Positions 1 to 12,427 of a stretch of DNA of 64,000 nt are shown piece after piece. The notes under the pieces were generated by a model. It made no database searches and had not been told where the DNA came from. It worked only from the letters and a program-made list of their open reading frames with translations. The stretch comes from Verpa conica (lineage: Eukaryota; Ascomycota; Pezizomycetes; Pezizales; Morchellaceae): positions 1,364,001 through 1,428,000 of the forward strand of contig JAUFSD010000014.1 in assembly GCA_033030425.1 (NCBI GenBank). The letters are read 5' to 3'. The position numbers and the translations under genes are program-made. Each line of letters opens with the position of its first letter. Position 1 is the stretch's first letter.

Positions 1-1657
1 CCGTAGGATGGAAGCGCGCATGCGGATAGAATGTTCATGTGCCGGCATGGCATTAGTTGGGATGAGATCTACATATGGATATCAGCGTGGATAGATTTGG
101 TAGAAATATTCTTTTTTTTTTCTCCCTATGATACTTTGACTTTCTTTAGCACTTTCGATTACTCTAAACTCTCTCTTTCTCTCTCTGGCTCCTGGTGGCG
201 TTCCGAAAGCTCTTCTGAATGGATGGGAATTTTATCTTTTTTTTTTTTTTTCCCTTTCTACTTGGTACTAAATTATGGAACCGGGGTTTTCCGCGAGTAG
301 TTTTCAATTTCATTTCTTTTTTTCCCCCTCCTTCTCCTCGCCCGTTATTTTTTTATTTTTTATTTTTTATTTTTTTCTTGGAGCTGTTGTAGTACAAGCT
401 CTCTTTTAACCTTCATCCCTTTCAATCAACTGATTGATTTTCGTTGAAATATTTTTTAGTTTAATGAGAGAAGGGGGGATTTTCATTTCGAAAGAGGTTG
501 AATTAGGCGACTTTATGTCTCTCCGGGAATTCTCTTGTCTCGTGTCGTGTCGGGGAGCTCTAGTAACCTTTAAATCCCGACAACGATGTTCGTGAGAAGT
601 ACCGTGATGGCCAAGGTGGGGGCTAAGATGTTTTATATGCGGTGACTGCAGTAAAAGGCTTTACTGGTTTGGGGGTACATGGAAACAAGAGCAGAGAGAA
701 TAGCTATCCAAGATGTGTCATGGAAGTGATCAGTGATAAACAACTCTGGCCAATGGGTGACACGCAGGACGTGATCTGGTGTCTTGGCTGTGCGTGTGTG
801 CCGGCTGGATGACGTACTGGAGGGTGCCCCTGCTACAACGGGTGATAGGTGGAGGGAGGTGAGATATCGAGGTGAGATTCTGTGCTTCGCTTATGGGTGC
901 TGGGGTATGGCCTATTTCTTTTTCTGGGGGGGAAGGGAAGCTTATGGCTATTCCATTGCCTCTTTTACTTCTCTCCTCTCTTCTCCCCTTTCACTCCCCC
1001 CCCCCTCTCCCATTCTATATTATTGTGGGCTTCTCCCTAGATAATCTCAACTATATATTCCCCGTGCGCAATTGGACCGGACCGAGCAGTAGGAACGGAT
1101 ATATTCCATTTCTCATCCTCTCCCCCCCCTCCACCCTCCAACCACTGTCATTGCAACTCCCCTCGGACGCGACGACAAAAGAAGCCATTCTGCGCCGCTC
1201 TGAAACAACAAATTGAGCGAATCTTTTTGAATCGCGATAACTTCTGCGAGCTGCGAGGCAACAGGTTTGTCTTTCTTTTACAGAGAATACAGAGAGAGAG
1301 TGGGTGAAAAGAGTGGGTTTGACAGCTGACATTTTGACAGCTTTGCTTAACGCTTTTTTTTTTTTTCCCTTTCCACCACCCTCCCTTCCAACCCTGGATT
1401 CACTCCATCTCATCTGTCTAGGTCGGCTTTAAGCTTTTCTATCTCTCTACCCACTGGAATAGAAGGGAAGAAACGAAACATCGGCCGAGCGAGTGGGAAA
1501 AAGTTAAAAACAAAGAACTATAGTTCTTTCCACCGTTCTTGGTTTCTTTAGAATCGCGGACGGCGAAGGATTACATTACAGCATTTTAAACAGAGAGGGA
1601 GCTTAAGCTACGACATACGAACCAAAAGCGGAGGAGTGTGAATGAGAGAGAGTCAAG
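1..1657. other. 5' flank of the antiporter gene, no gene seen
   Basis: No coding segment with homology or convincing splice structure is visible. The stretch holds T-rich and CT-rich runs (about 225-375 and 950-1150), typical of fungal promoters and 5' leaders, and it presumably contains the promoter and untranslated leader of the gene starting at 1658. One PacC-type core, GCCAAG, lies at 610-615. This hexamer is expected by chance about once per kilobase, so it is only a candidate site. Confidence 0.5.
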
Positions 1658-4600
1658 ATGGCTTGGGATCATCTAAATGTAAGTTGAGAATTTCCAGTCA
1701 GTAGTAGTTTTTTTTCCTTCCTTCTTTCTTTCGCCTCTTCACTTTCCTATCTTTTTCCCCTTCTCAGCGGTCGGAAGGCTCGGGGGAATACGGCTGGAAT
1801 GAGGCAAGACCTGGGAGCCTCGTGCAATTTGGGGTATATGCACTGCACCACTGTTCAGTCTTGGGCTTCTTGTCCCGGTCCCGCTGTATGGGATGATAGG
1901 GACTGGGCAGTCGCGGACGGGTGGATTGGGTAGGTGTTGCCGCTGCCGGGCCCCAGATTCGGGCAAAACTTGTCGGGGTTTTTCTCGGCAGTTTCTTGGT
2001 ATTCTTGGGAGGAGCCCCGGGAGAAGGTGGATTACTATCTTTTTTCTTTAAAAGATATTTGCCTATGGGGCTGGGTTTTTGCTTATTTGCTGTTAATTTT
2101 TCTTGGTGTTTCTCATGGTTTATTTTTTTATCCCTCTTTTTTTTGTTCTTTGTGTTCTGTAAAGGTGTGCCTTGGCGCTTGGCGTGGGGTTTGTGATGAA
2201 TGGTGATGATTGGTGACTTGAAACTGGGCGAACCGGATTGTAATCAATAGCTCGGAGGATCGACCTCTTTTTTTGTTATTGGGGGTTTGTGGTGTGGCGG
2301 GGATTTTTATTTATTTTTAGGATGCTAACAGTCGGGTTTTATAGATCAATAAGCCACATTTGGCGTATACAATTCTCGGCGGATTTACCAGTATTTTTAT
2401 GCTGGTGTCCTTGTTCATCAAGGAAAAGCTATATATCGGTGAAGCTAGTATGTACACCCACTCGGAATTTTTTAGGATTGGACACCCGCTGATAATTGAT
2501 TAGCTGTCGCTACAATATGTGGGATTATATTCGGGCCATACGGGGCAGGGCTGCTGGACCCAAACACATGGGGGAATGTCGACCAGATCACACTCGAAGC
2601 CTCCCGGATCGTCCTAGTCGTACAGTGTTTTGCCGTTGGTGTCGAATTGCCTAAGGTATGTTTTTGAAAGTGCCGTCCTATCCCGCCCCCAGTTGCGCAA
2701 GCTTACGTGGTGATATGCAGAAATATATGGAGCGCCACTGGAAGTCCGTTCTTATCCTTCTAATCCCCGTCATGACCTGGGGATGGCTCGTGACCTCGCT
2801 CTTCATCTGGTGGATGATTGAACCATTGACCTGGCTCGAGTCACTAGCCTGTGCCGCTTGTGTCACCGCTACCGATCCCGTTCTTGCATCTTCAGTCGTT
2901 GGTAAGGGGAAATTCGCAAGGCGTATCCCGAAGCATTTGAGGGACGTTTTGTCTGCCGAATCTGGATGTAACGATGGGATGGCATTCCCGTTCATCTACC
3001 TTGCATTGTACCTGATTCACTACCGTCCGGATGCGACTTCTGTATTCCAGCACTGGTTCTGTCTGACTGTGCTGTACGAGTGCTTGTTTGGGTCCGTTTA
3101 CGGTGTCTGCATTGGGTACGCGGGTCGTCAGGCCATCAAGTGGGCAGAAAGGAAGAATCTGATTGATCGAGAGTCTTTTCTTGTGTTCTACTTTGTGCTC
3201 GCGCTTTGGTGCGCCGGTACAGGTAGTATGCTTGGTCTTGACGATCTGCTCGTTGGATTCTGTGCCGGTGTTGCTTTCTCGAACGATGGTTGGTTCGCGC
3301 AGAAGACCGAAGAGTCCCACGTTTCGAACGTTATCGATCTACTTCTCAATCTGGCATACTTTGTCTACTTTGGCTCCATCATCCCATGGTCTTCCTATAA
3401 CCGCCCCGACTGGGGCATTACCCCGTGGAGATTGGTGGTGATAGCGATATTAGTAATTCTCTTCCGTCGAATTCCGATTATGGTTGCGATGAAGCCTATT
3501 ATACCGGATATCAAAACTTGGCGAGAGGCGTTATTCGCTGGCCACTTCGGACCAATCGGTGTCGGTGCTATCTTTGTCGCTATCCTAGCTAGGGCCGAGT
3601 TGGAGACCGGGGATACGACGCCGCTCGCAGTACTACCGAAGCCCGGGTCCCACAATTATATGATTATTGAGTTGATTTGGCCTATAACGACGTTTTTAGT
3701 CATATCCTCTATTGTGGTTCATGGGTCTTCGATTGCGGTCTTCACACTGGGTAAACGCATCAACACTATGAAGATTACCATGTCTTATACTACTGCGAAT
3801 GAGGAGCCTAACTGGCTCACGAGACTCCCGAGATTGACTCCGAGGACTTCGATGAGTATTCGGAAACCGGATTTGGATGAGACCGACGGAGGATCAGAAG
3901 GAAATGGAGGACTCTTTCCCCCAGGAACTCTGCCACCACCAGGTGGTGTCCCGGGTGGCTTCTTGTTGTCGAAGGAACTTCTTGATAGTCCTGCTGCTAG
4001 CAGACCAGCTTCCAGACCGGCAAGTATTAGGACTAAGCGTAGAAAGAACTGGGAGTCAGGAATGGGACCTGGTGGCCCGATCTCGGATTCTGCAATTGCG
4101 CCTAGAAGGAGAAGATTCGACGAAACCAGTCCTACCGTACCCGAAGCAACAGTGGAGAGAGGAAGGCAATATGGATACGAGCTCCCGTCACCAACATCAC
4201 CAACATCACCTACAGAAAGCCAGACTAACAACAATAGTGTCAATGCTTTCCAGGAAGGTCACGATATTATCCTTGAGAATAAGGAGGGCGAAGTAATTGG
4301 ACAGGGAAGGTCACCGGAACGCAAGCACGATGATGAAGATGTTGGTCCCTTCGACGCCAGCAATCTACAAGCCACTGCGAAACGATTGATGCATCACCAC
4401 GAAGCTAAACAAGAGAAACACCGTGATGAGATTGAGAAGGTTCATCCATCGCTCCCATTGACAATGGCAGTCACCGACGAGCGATCAGCACTACATGCAG
4501 CACGCGCGGAGAGTAGCAGCAATGGACGAACAAGGAAGCCGGCTTGGGCATACAGATTTGACGATAACATCATTGTTGAAGATGAAGACGGTGAAGTTAT

Positions 4601-5387
4601 CAGACGGTACAAGATCCCGAAAACACAGACCAGGCCAACTGGAGCCCGGAAACAGAGCGCTTGGACCGAGTGGGCGGGCATGTTCGCGGGGAAGGGCAAA
4701 TCAAAAGCTGGAGCTTCGTCTAGCCCCGCTGAGGAGGATGATGACGATGATGCTAAGACTGTGTACTCGCAGTCTGGTGAAGACCATGGTATTCACTTCC
4801 GTATGCACGACGAGCGTGGCAGGAAGATGAGCAAACAGGACTTCCTTCACCAGCTGCAGAAGATGGACCCCCACGCCCGCGCCGCAATGGTTAGCAGGAG
4901 CGATTTGACGGGTGGCCAAGAGGAGCAGCTGGCTCATGCTCTGCGAGACAATGCTACTGGAGGCCAGAAGGAACTACGACAGGTCCCACCATCTCGGTCT
5001 GGGCAGCAGGGAATGATGTCCCGCGAGGACCCATCAGGGTCCTCCACCGCTACTGTTGGTTCTGGCTCTGGCTTCAAGGCTGGCGTCCCAGATGCAAACG
5101 CTGAGAAACTCGGCGACGAGCGAGATGAGGAAACCGCTGCGGAGAGGAAGCGTCGTGAGGCGGCTCTCGGTATCACCACTGGCGATGACTCTGATAGCGA
5201 TGATGATGGAAAGTTCCGGGGAACCCCGACGAGCCCTATTAGGAGCCCGGGAATCAGGTTCGCGGATCAAACTGCTGCAGCTGGGTCCGGGTCTGGTCCA
5301 GGAACCCCTGGTGGGCTAACTCCACGGGGATCTACTTTGAGTTGGGGTAAGGATGTCGTAATGGGAAAGGGCAAGGGGAAGGAATGA
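1658..5387 (+). CDS. NHA1: Na+/H+ antiporter, NHA1/Sod2 family
   Basis: Predicted plasma-membrane cation/proton antiporter exporting Na+ (and K+/Li+) in exchange for H+. My four-exon model is 1658-1678, 2345-2447, 2504-2655 and 2721-5387 (980 aa), and all junctions are GT-AG and in phase. Exon 1 encodes only MAWDHLN. Exons 2-3 continue as [16 protein letters not shown] and on to [12 protein letters not shown], which matches the conserved N-terminus of fungal NHA1 proteins and fixes the start. The membrane domain carries [14 protein letters not shown] and [12 protein letters not shown], with the acidic residues known to be needed for transport in this family. After about residue 455 a long hydrophilic tail follows, rich in Pro, Gly, Asp/Glu and Ser, with degenerate motifs ([15 protein letters not shown] and [15 protein letters not shown]) typical of fungal NHA1 tails. 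The first intron is 666 nt, far longer than the others (56-65 nt). It ends with branch-like TGCTAACA at about 2323 and then TTTTATAG. The family call is firm; ion preference is not visible. Confidence 0.95.
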
Positions 5388-7598
5388 TGATATGATATTT
5401 GAAGATTTCTCACTTTTAGGGATGCTATCTATATGTGGATGTTCCTGATGATTTTTTTTTACGTATTGGAGGGCCTAAAGGTCATAAATGTGTTTTTCTT
5501 TCCCCCTTCTTTAATGTTATGGTGCATGAAACTTTTTTCAAAAAATGGGATGTGTTACTTACGCGTATAGTCATGTCATGGTTTGTTTCTTTTCATGTCT
5601 ATTTTTTTTGTTACCTCTGGATTTTTTTTGAAGTACTTTCATGATGGGTTGGACAAGGACACGGGGGTATAGGGGGATTAGGAGGAAAAAAGGGAGCATA
5701 ATGGGGTTTTCATTCCATATGCTGCATATTACCATACTTTTTTTTTTACAAGGGGTTCGCGTCACACATTACTTGAGAGGCGTTATTGAATTTTTTCTTT
5801 CTTATATACTTCTAGTTTGGTATCTTTAGGGGGGGTTTTCTTTTATGATAGTATGTGTAATGGCTACTTTTAAATTTCCTTTTGTTCGCATGAAAGAAAG
5901 AGGTGTATATGACCGTTCTATAGGTATAAGTACATACTTTTTTCTCCCCTTCTTTTCCTTTTTTAGATGCGATGCATTGCATGGAAACGCATAGGGGTGT
6001 GTGGTATTTGGTAATATTCTTGTACCTGAGATGAGATGAAATTTTATTATAGGAATTATAAAAAAAAAGTTGTGTGCTGAAGACGTTAGAAGTCCCATTA
6101 CCTATCTACCTTGATAGAACTTTATTTGGCCGACGGGGGTAGAGTAGTATACAGACCTGGGGTCTCTTCGCTTTCTGTTACCACCTATTAACCACCTATC
6201 TTCCTCTGGTAACTATGATAATGAGAACTAAGAATATGTTCTGGGATGGCATGCGGGGGGAGGGGGGTGTCTTTACCTTTTTCATAGAGTGCTCTACCCT
6301 CGAATTCATGATATGGTAGAGAGTCAGCTACGAGAATGGTATGTTCTGTTGCTGCATAGGTTGTGGTGTCATTGCGTTAATGAGTATATAATTTTCAAGG
6401 ATCTATAGTTTTTTGGTAGAATTATTGCGAAAAAAAAAGGCAAGGGGTTAGCGAGGAAGGTTTTTTTTTTGTGACCAGTTCTCAGTATGTACTAGAATCT
6501 TCGAGGATAAAAAGACTAATCATATCTGTGAACCGCGGGTATTAATTTCTATCGGAGACTTGTAATGTAGATGGCTGTATTTCGGAGGTGGGGGGAGGGG
6601 AGGGGGGGTTATGATGGTGTACGTACTTCATCCCCGAAAGACGCGGAGAGTGGGTTATAATAGGGTATTAGGTAGGGAGGTGAAGGTCTCTGGTTTGTGA
6701 TTTAGTAAAGGGCTCGCTGTGGTGTGGATTATACTGGTCTAGTGAGATTACGGTAGGGGTTAGGGGATATCTCGCACAGCGGAGTGTGGTAATATGAAGT
6801 TGTATGTGCTCGAGCCATACTCATCAAAACACGCTGACAGTAGTCGTTTTTAAAAGTATCGAAATTTACCTACGGGGATTACGGGGGGGGGGCGTCAAAT
6901 ACAATATACGACTGGACTGGACTGGACTGGGCTGGGCTGGGTCTAATTGTGTAGAAGTCAAATATACTTGTTATTGCCAATCTTCATTCCTTATGGGTAT
7001 TAAACCAAACAAGACGTTCAGAATCTAGACTTAATTTTAACACCCCCTCCCCCCCCCCGCTCAACTAATTGGTACTCTCAGGGGGGGCTCCGTATGTACA
7101 GCTCCCGGTGGAAATGTGGCGCGCACGATAATTCGTCTTCTACGTTCCTGACGAAGGTTTGGACAATAGCATTGGCTAGAAGCCCCCCTGCTCGATAATC
7201 CCTGTTTCCAGAATAATTCTAGCAGAGGCTGTAATAAATTATCACCAATTATTATTGGTAAGTCTCCCCTCAGATCACGACCCATACACCACGCCGTATC
7301 ACTCGCTAATACTAGCGTCTTACTAAGCATACACAATGATCGCGTGATAGAAATACAAACGTTGTGTCTTGGCGTAGAGAAAAAAAAACTAAGGGGGGAT
7401 TATCTTGGCGGGGATAACAGAACTCCTTCGTTATCAAGTCATAATATCTGGTGTAAGGACAGCGAGTGGTTTTTTTTTTAGGAAAAAAGGAAAAGAAGTC
7501 CTTGGTAATTATCCACCTATAGTTCTTATGTACCGCTCTGTTTAATTCCCTAGGAAGATTTTTGTTTCCTTTTCCTGGATACGGTTGCTCAGACTTTG
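5388..7598. other. Intergenic spacer, no gene seen
   Basis: AT-rich 3' flank of the antiporter gene with T and G homopolymers (for example around 5450-5640 and 6590-6610). The short open frames here are low-complexity and show no recognisable motif. The segment 7040-7340 is more balanced in composition but gave no recognisable product in any frame. Confidence 0.4.
6910..6943. repeat. Short tandem repeat of ACTGG/GCTGG pentamers
   Basis: Four ACTGG units are followed by GCTGG units in direct head-to-tail order. This is a simple microsatellite in a non-coding spacer. Confidence 0.8.
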
Positions 7599-8392
7599 AA
7601 ATACCGTATTAACTCGATAAATTCGCTATCTCCGGTCTCAGATATATTATATCCGGACCAGAGAGAGCAAGACAGCGGAAGCTTAGGAGTGGGATAGGGT
7701 TGGTAGATCCCCCGTGAATGGTGGTCCCGTGAATGGTGGTTTTGCCCTGAACGAAGTGAAAGGGTTATGGGGTGCAAGGCCTAGCGGGTTTCTGGTTGGC
7801 CAGCCGGCTCAGCCAATAGATCAGCCCTCCGATCGAATAAACCCTAACCCAGTACAGGACCGTGCACTGGCACCTAGAACAATACTCCCGATGATCTAAA
7901 AGAACCTAGCACAGTATAAAGATATGCCTAGAGTACGGAGTATAACCAATTCTCAAGTTTCCTCTACTGGGTTCTGGTTCTGGACCTGGGCCCGGGACGC
8001 GCAGCAGTCACGGATGGAGGGGGGGGGTGCGGGGGGGGGCGGGCGTGGCCCCCCCCCCGCCCAGGGCCAGTCAATTAGGGCCAGTTCTGAGGCCCTCTGG
8101 CGGGACAGTTCATTTGGTATCGATCATGATTATGGCCCTTCGTTCAGGGCATGCGACCCCCCAAATGGCACCGGGGCAATGGGAAATGATCACGACCGGA
8201 CGACCGCGCCCATGGCGGGGGTCGTCTCCAGTTGTGCATAGTGCCCGTCTAAGTCAAGCCCTCAATACTATTCGTTCTTGAGACTCGACTTAACCCCCCC
8301 CCCCGCCTTCAAACCAAGCCTTACTCTCTCTCGTCCGGATTTAACACAACTGAGACCGGAGATAGCGAATTTATCGAATATATACGGTATTT
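7599..8392. mobile_element. Non-autonomous inverted-repeat DNA element (MITE or foldback type)
   Basis: The ends form long inverted repeats. The left arm 7599-7671 read backwards matches the right arm 8320-8392 over about 73 bp at roughly 85 percent identity. A perfect core contains TGAGACCGGAGATAGCG and continues for 11 more bases. A second, inner inverted pair matches perfectly over 13 bp (GCCCTGAACGAAG at 7744-7756 against 8138-8150). The inside is GC-rich compared with its flanks and encodes no transposase: the open frames are short and unlike any known protein. The outer boundary may extend a few bases further, because ACTTT-like sequence lies just outside both arms. I could not identify a clean target-site duplication. 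The structure fits a miniature or foldback transposon mobilised in trans. Confidence 0.7.
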
Positions 8393-9428
8393 AGTAAAGT
8401 TTTGGTAATTATGCGGTTTGTTGGAGGTGTTGGATACCCCCCAAAGACGTTTTTTAATGGAAGGATCGGAGGGTTTTACTCACTATGAGGAAATTGTAAA
8501 GTGTTCTGGAATATACTTCTTTTATATACCGGGTATGGGTTACAGCATGATTTCTCTATAGTGGAATCTGAAGTGTGTTTTTAGCTTATGCATACAGACC
8601 TACCACTTAAATTATAGTCTACGGATCTAAGTGATGGAGATAAGTATGTCTAGGTATCATTGGAAAACTACCCTGATCTCAAAAGTTTTTGTAGAATAAA
8701 ACAATTGGTTAGAAACAATATTCAAACACTCTCATGAACTTGCTGTAATGGCAGACAGTGGTCATAGTATATCACTCGGGTCGTTGTAGCATTTGGCTAG
8801 TAGAACACTCTCGTGGGTGGATAAGTACATGGGCCGACTCGTAGAACACCCTGGTGAGGCGGTGAGATTTATAGAACTATATATTTCTAAATTTCAGCCA
8901 ATTTGTGACTTTATCCTTGCTGCAGTAATTCTTAATTCACACTTATTAAACGGAGACAAATAGAAAGGGAATAGTATAAGAAAATGGAATCCCTGAACAT
9001 ACACTCGACTACAAGAGATATAGATATAAAAGGCCGCATAGAAGATAAGAAAAAGGAACTAGAAAAAACCGGTATCCATAAACGAATGTCACAACTCCCA
9101 CACAGCCCCACCGCAGCATAATGAACCTGGAATAGAAAAGCAGAAACTTAATACTTTAACAAAACTTATACCCAGAAAGAAAAAAGGAACCCCCTCATAC
9201 GCCCATCCCAGAGCCTCTCTCTCGAGCCCAACCCAAAGTAGGAATTCGGAAAGAGCAAAGTAAGCGGTAAATATGTATACTATTCTTCTGTCGAGTTTCC
9301 CATTCCCATCCACCTCCCGCAACAGCCTATTATCCCCTTTTCTCCGAAGTACACTCATCACAACGGTCCATCTCGGGCTTTTCTGCGACTGATTCCGGAC
9401 GCTCCTCATCTTCATGCTCGGGTATGTA
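8393..9428. other. Intergenic spacer, 3' flank of the GTPase gene
   Basis: AT-rich stretch between the inverted-repeat element and the stop codon of the minus-strand GTPase gene. It should hold that gene's 3' untranslated region. Nothing else is recognisable. Confidence 0.4.
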
Positions 9429-10581
9429 CTACACATCCTGGTACAGCAGTAGCGGTTCCCCAACGTGTTCAATCTCGGGTATGGTGCATTTCAAGTCGAA
9501 TGCTTTTGATAGAACGATTTTAAAGATCTATATAGTGTTAGAGAACGTAACCTTAAGGATGATGAGAACTAACCTTCTGCACATTGATACTGTGACTCGT
9601 ACTCGAAAAAATTAATGACGCTTTCATCGCCCGGGCAAATTTCCTCGCCTGCTTTGATATCTCCTCCTGGTCCTCTCTCGGGAAATTTACAAAGTGATCA
9701 TACTTTGTCCCTACTAGGAACGGGATCGCGGTCTACGAGCAACCAATTAGTCACCCATACACCATCCCACACGCTCTGGAAGCTCACCTTATTAAACCCC
9801 CTTGCCTGCCGGTACCACTCCTTGATACTATTCAAAGTGCTCTTTCTCGTCAAGTCGAACATGAATAGAATAGCCACTGCGTCATTACACACGAGCGGCA
9901 ACATATTCACAAACTCCCTCTGACCGCCTAGATCCCAGATAGAGAATGTGATTTCCGTATTGCGGATAGAGATTGTCTTTTCCATGAAATTTACACCTGT
10001 GACTGGTTAGTTGGGAGGTTTACATTCCTAGGAGACAGGATTAAGAATAGGGGAAGTCGGAGGATCAGGGATATAATTCTCATGCTTTCTGGAGGGTATC
10101 TGTAAAGGGCAAATATAGAGGTGCACAAACCAAGAGTCTGAATATAATCCTCATCGAAACTTCCCTCTACATACTTGACCATCAGACTCGTCTTTCCAAT
10201 CTGCGCATCCCCCACCATCCCCACCTTGATGACCACACTATTTCTCTTCGCCTCCGCCTGACCTCCTGCTGCAGCCGCAGCTGATGTGTAGTTGTTCATT
10301 CCACCACCTCCTCCGGTACCTAGACCCCCGTTGCTGTAGAGCTGTGATTGCGGTAGTGGAGGAGTCCCGGGTGCTCGTTCGTCTCCTATTGTTGCTGGGG
10401 CAGAGCCAGAGTGGTGATGCCGTGAGGGGGATGGCTGGCGTGGGGGAGAGGTAGGGGAGTGTGGAAGGATTAGTGACGGATCTGTTGTGTAGTGCTCTTG
10501 TCGGGGGGTAGGTGTCGAGTCTATGTCGAGGTGTTCTGGGGGGGACCCGTGGTGCTCTGGAGGAGGAGGTGTAGTTGTCAT
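9429..10581 (-). CDS. spg1: Septum-promoting small GTPase, Spg1/Tem1 family
   Basis: Ras-like GTPase at the top of the septation initiation / mitotic exit network, acting at the spindle pole body to trigger septum formation through downstream kinases. Four exons on the minus strand: 10581-10131, 9996-9788, 9732-9574 and 9527-9429 (305 aa), all GT-AG and in phase. The GTPase motifs are complete: P-loop GDAQIGKT (about residues 124-131), WDLGGQRE (171-178, the Spg1/Tem1-specific form of switch II), the base-recognition motif TKYD (229-232) and a following STSHS. The C-terminus, [17 protein letters not shown], is the signature ending of this family. There is no prenylation motif, as expected. 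About 115 N-terminal residues precede the GTPase fold and are rich in Pro, Ser and His, followed by a Gly/Ala-rich linker. Such extensions occur in filamentous fungi but vary. An alternative downstream start cannot be excluded, since Met95 lies just before the fold. Confidence 0.95.
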
Positions 10582-12427
10582 TTTTATAGGAGATGCAGGT
10601 GGTGCCGTGGAGGACTAGTCTCGTGCAGGAGGAGAGGATAGGGTGTGTAGTTGCGAGGAGTGGAGATTATATCCGTGACGGGAGATGGGGGATTTCTTGT
10701 AGTGATGGTAGAGAGTTGACTCTTTTTCACTTCTTTCCTCTCTCCCCCCGTTTCTGGGCGATGATGACGGTTGTGTTTGGAAGGGTCAATCGGGACAAAA
10801 AATGAGTGGAAACCCCCAGAGCCTCCTCTCCTAACAAGCAGATAACCCGGCCCCTAACTACAGAATAAATCCCAGCCAATCAATAGAAGGGCAGGATTCA
10901 AGAGGGAATATTCAACGAGAGGGAGATGGCCAGGGTCGGTTCACAATCAGGCATCCGAGACAATCCGTCTGGGGCAGAGCTGATGATGTCAAGTGTGGGC
11001 GTGTTGGTCGTCGTCGTGATGGTTGATGGAGGAGGAGGGGCACCTTCTCTGCTTCCATCTAGTAGTGAAGGGGTTCCGATCGAATGTTCCAAGGGTCCTC
11101 CCGGGTGAGTCTCTAGGGGGAGCATGGAGGAACATGTCACTACGGTGCACAGGGAATAGTGGACTGTGTTCAATTCTACATTGTTTGTAGTCCCAATACC
11201 GGGGATGGCTACACCATCTGAATTCTTTACATTTTATTTGTAACGATGCAATGAGACGGGGGGATACTCTTCATGATCGTCGGGTTGCGGCTGATAAGAG
11301 GAAAGCTTGGCGGGTAGAGGATGGGAGAGAGGGAGAGGGTAGGGAGAGTGGAGGAGTGGGAAGAGGGAGAGGGAGGAGGGAGAGGAGGAGGAAGAGAAGG
11401 AGAAGAGGGAGAGGAGAACAGAGGGAGGAAGGCTTCAAGAGACTTGGAGTAGATTGGGTGAGAGCTTCGAGAACAGAGGCAGAACCCAGGCGAAAGAGCT
11501 CCAAAGGCTGCCATGAATTCACATAGAAGCAGCTCTCCTGGAATGGACCCTACAGTACATGACAGCACATGGCTAATTCTTACATCTACAGTCTTTAATT
11601 GCACTCTACATACTGCACACTCTCTCATCACTGATAAGTAACCTCTCTCTCTACATCATCATCCCATCACTCCCATCTCCCATCATTCATCACCCTGTAA
11701 ACATCCCCATCACTGTAAACATTCCCCATCATCACAACACCAAGAACTCCATCATCATTCCCCTCCATCGCTCCTCTCCTCTCATCACAATTCTATTCAA
11801 TTCTTGTGGCCGCTCCCATCTTCTGTCTCATTCGTGTCCGGCTCGGCTCCTTCCGAGTCTCACGCATCACCCCTGTCATAGTGCAGCCAATAAAGATTTC
11901 CGGTCACCCTCCAATATGGAATCAAGCCTTTTCACCAAGCCTTTGGCCCATCTCCCCCCCTTCCTGTGCTGTTTCCATCCACCCCCGAAAGCCATCAACC
12001 GAGTGAAGGGAACCTGAATGCTTTTTCGTGACTCATGTCCTCAAGTATCGAAGCCGCATTCTATACGCGATAGCCGCCTATCTTGTCGGGTTCAGGAGTA
12101 GCGAGCAAACCAACAACAACCGGGCTCACCACGACCCCCTCGTCGCTGCACGAAGATCACAGCGGGGAGTGTTTGATATCCCCCCCGCGAGACCTCACAT
12201 CAGATTTCGCCATTTGAATAGGGAGCGAACTCAGTAGATCTATATCCCCCGTCCGATGCTCCCCGTTGCGACTCGATACCCGATACCCGCTCCCGTTTCC
12301 GCTCCCGTACGTTCTCGCAGCTTGCCTTCCCCGGGCAACAACACCACGTATATACATCATCGTAGCTCACTCGCAGTCGTCCGACTTCCCACCCCGCAGT
12401 GTCCACGTGCACACAATATTGCCCCTG
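10582..12427. other. Divergent intergenic region between the GTPase and palH genes
   Basis: Shared upstream region of two divergently transcribed genes. It holds a long purine-rich tract at 11316-11431 and a run of C/T-rich ATCAC-type sequence at 11640-11800. Open frames here are low-complexity. A PacC-type core on the minus strand (CTTGGC at 11306-11311) is present, but this is no more than chance expectation. Confidence 0.4.
11316..11431 (+). repeat. Polypurine (GA-rich) tract
   Basis: About 115 bases consist almost entirely of G and A on the plus strand, with an uninterrupted purine run of roughly 60 bases from about 11358 to 11418. Such mirror-like purine/pyrimidine tracts can form triplex DNA and are common in fungal promoters. 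The predicted frames across it are compositional artefacts. Confidence 0.75.

Noticed and set aside
610..615. PacC site GCCAAG upstream of NHA1 as evidence of pH control
   Set aside because: The degenerate hexamer is expected about once per kilobase on either strand; one copy is not evidence.
11227..11631. 134-codon minus-strand frame between spg1 and palH
   Set aside because: Its Pro/Ser/Leu-rich body is the complement of the polypurine tract, so it is compositional.
12266..12427. N-terminal extension of PalH from the ATG at 12266
   Set aside because: The 54 extra residues are low-complexity and family members start close to the conserved Cys region; kept only as an alternative start.
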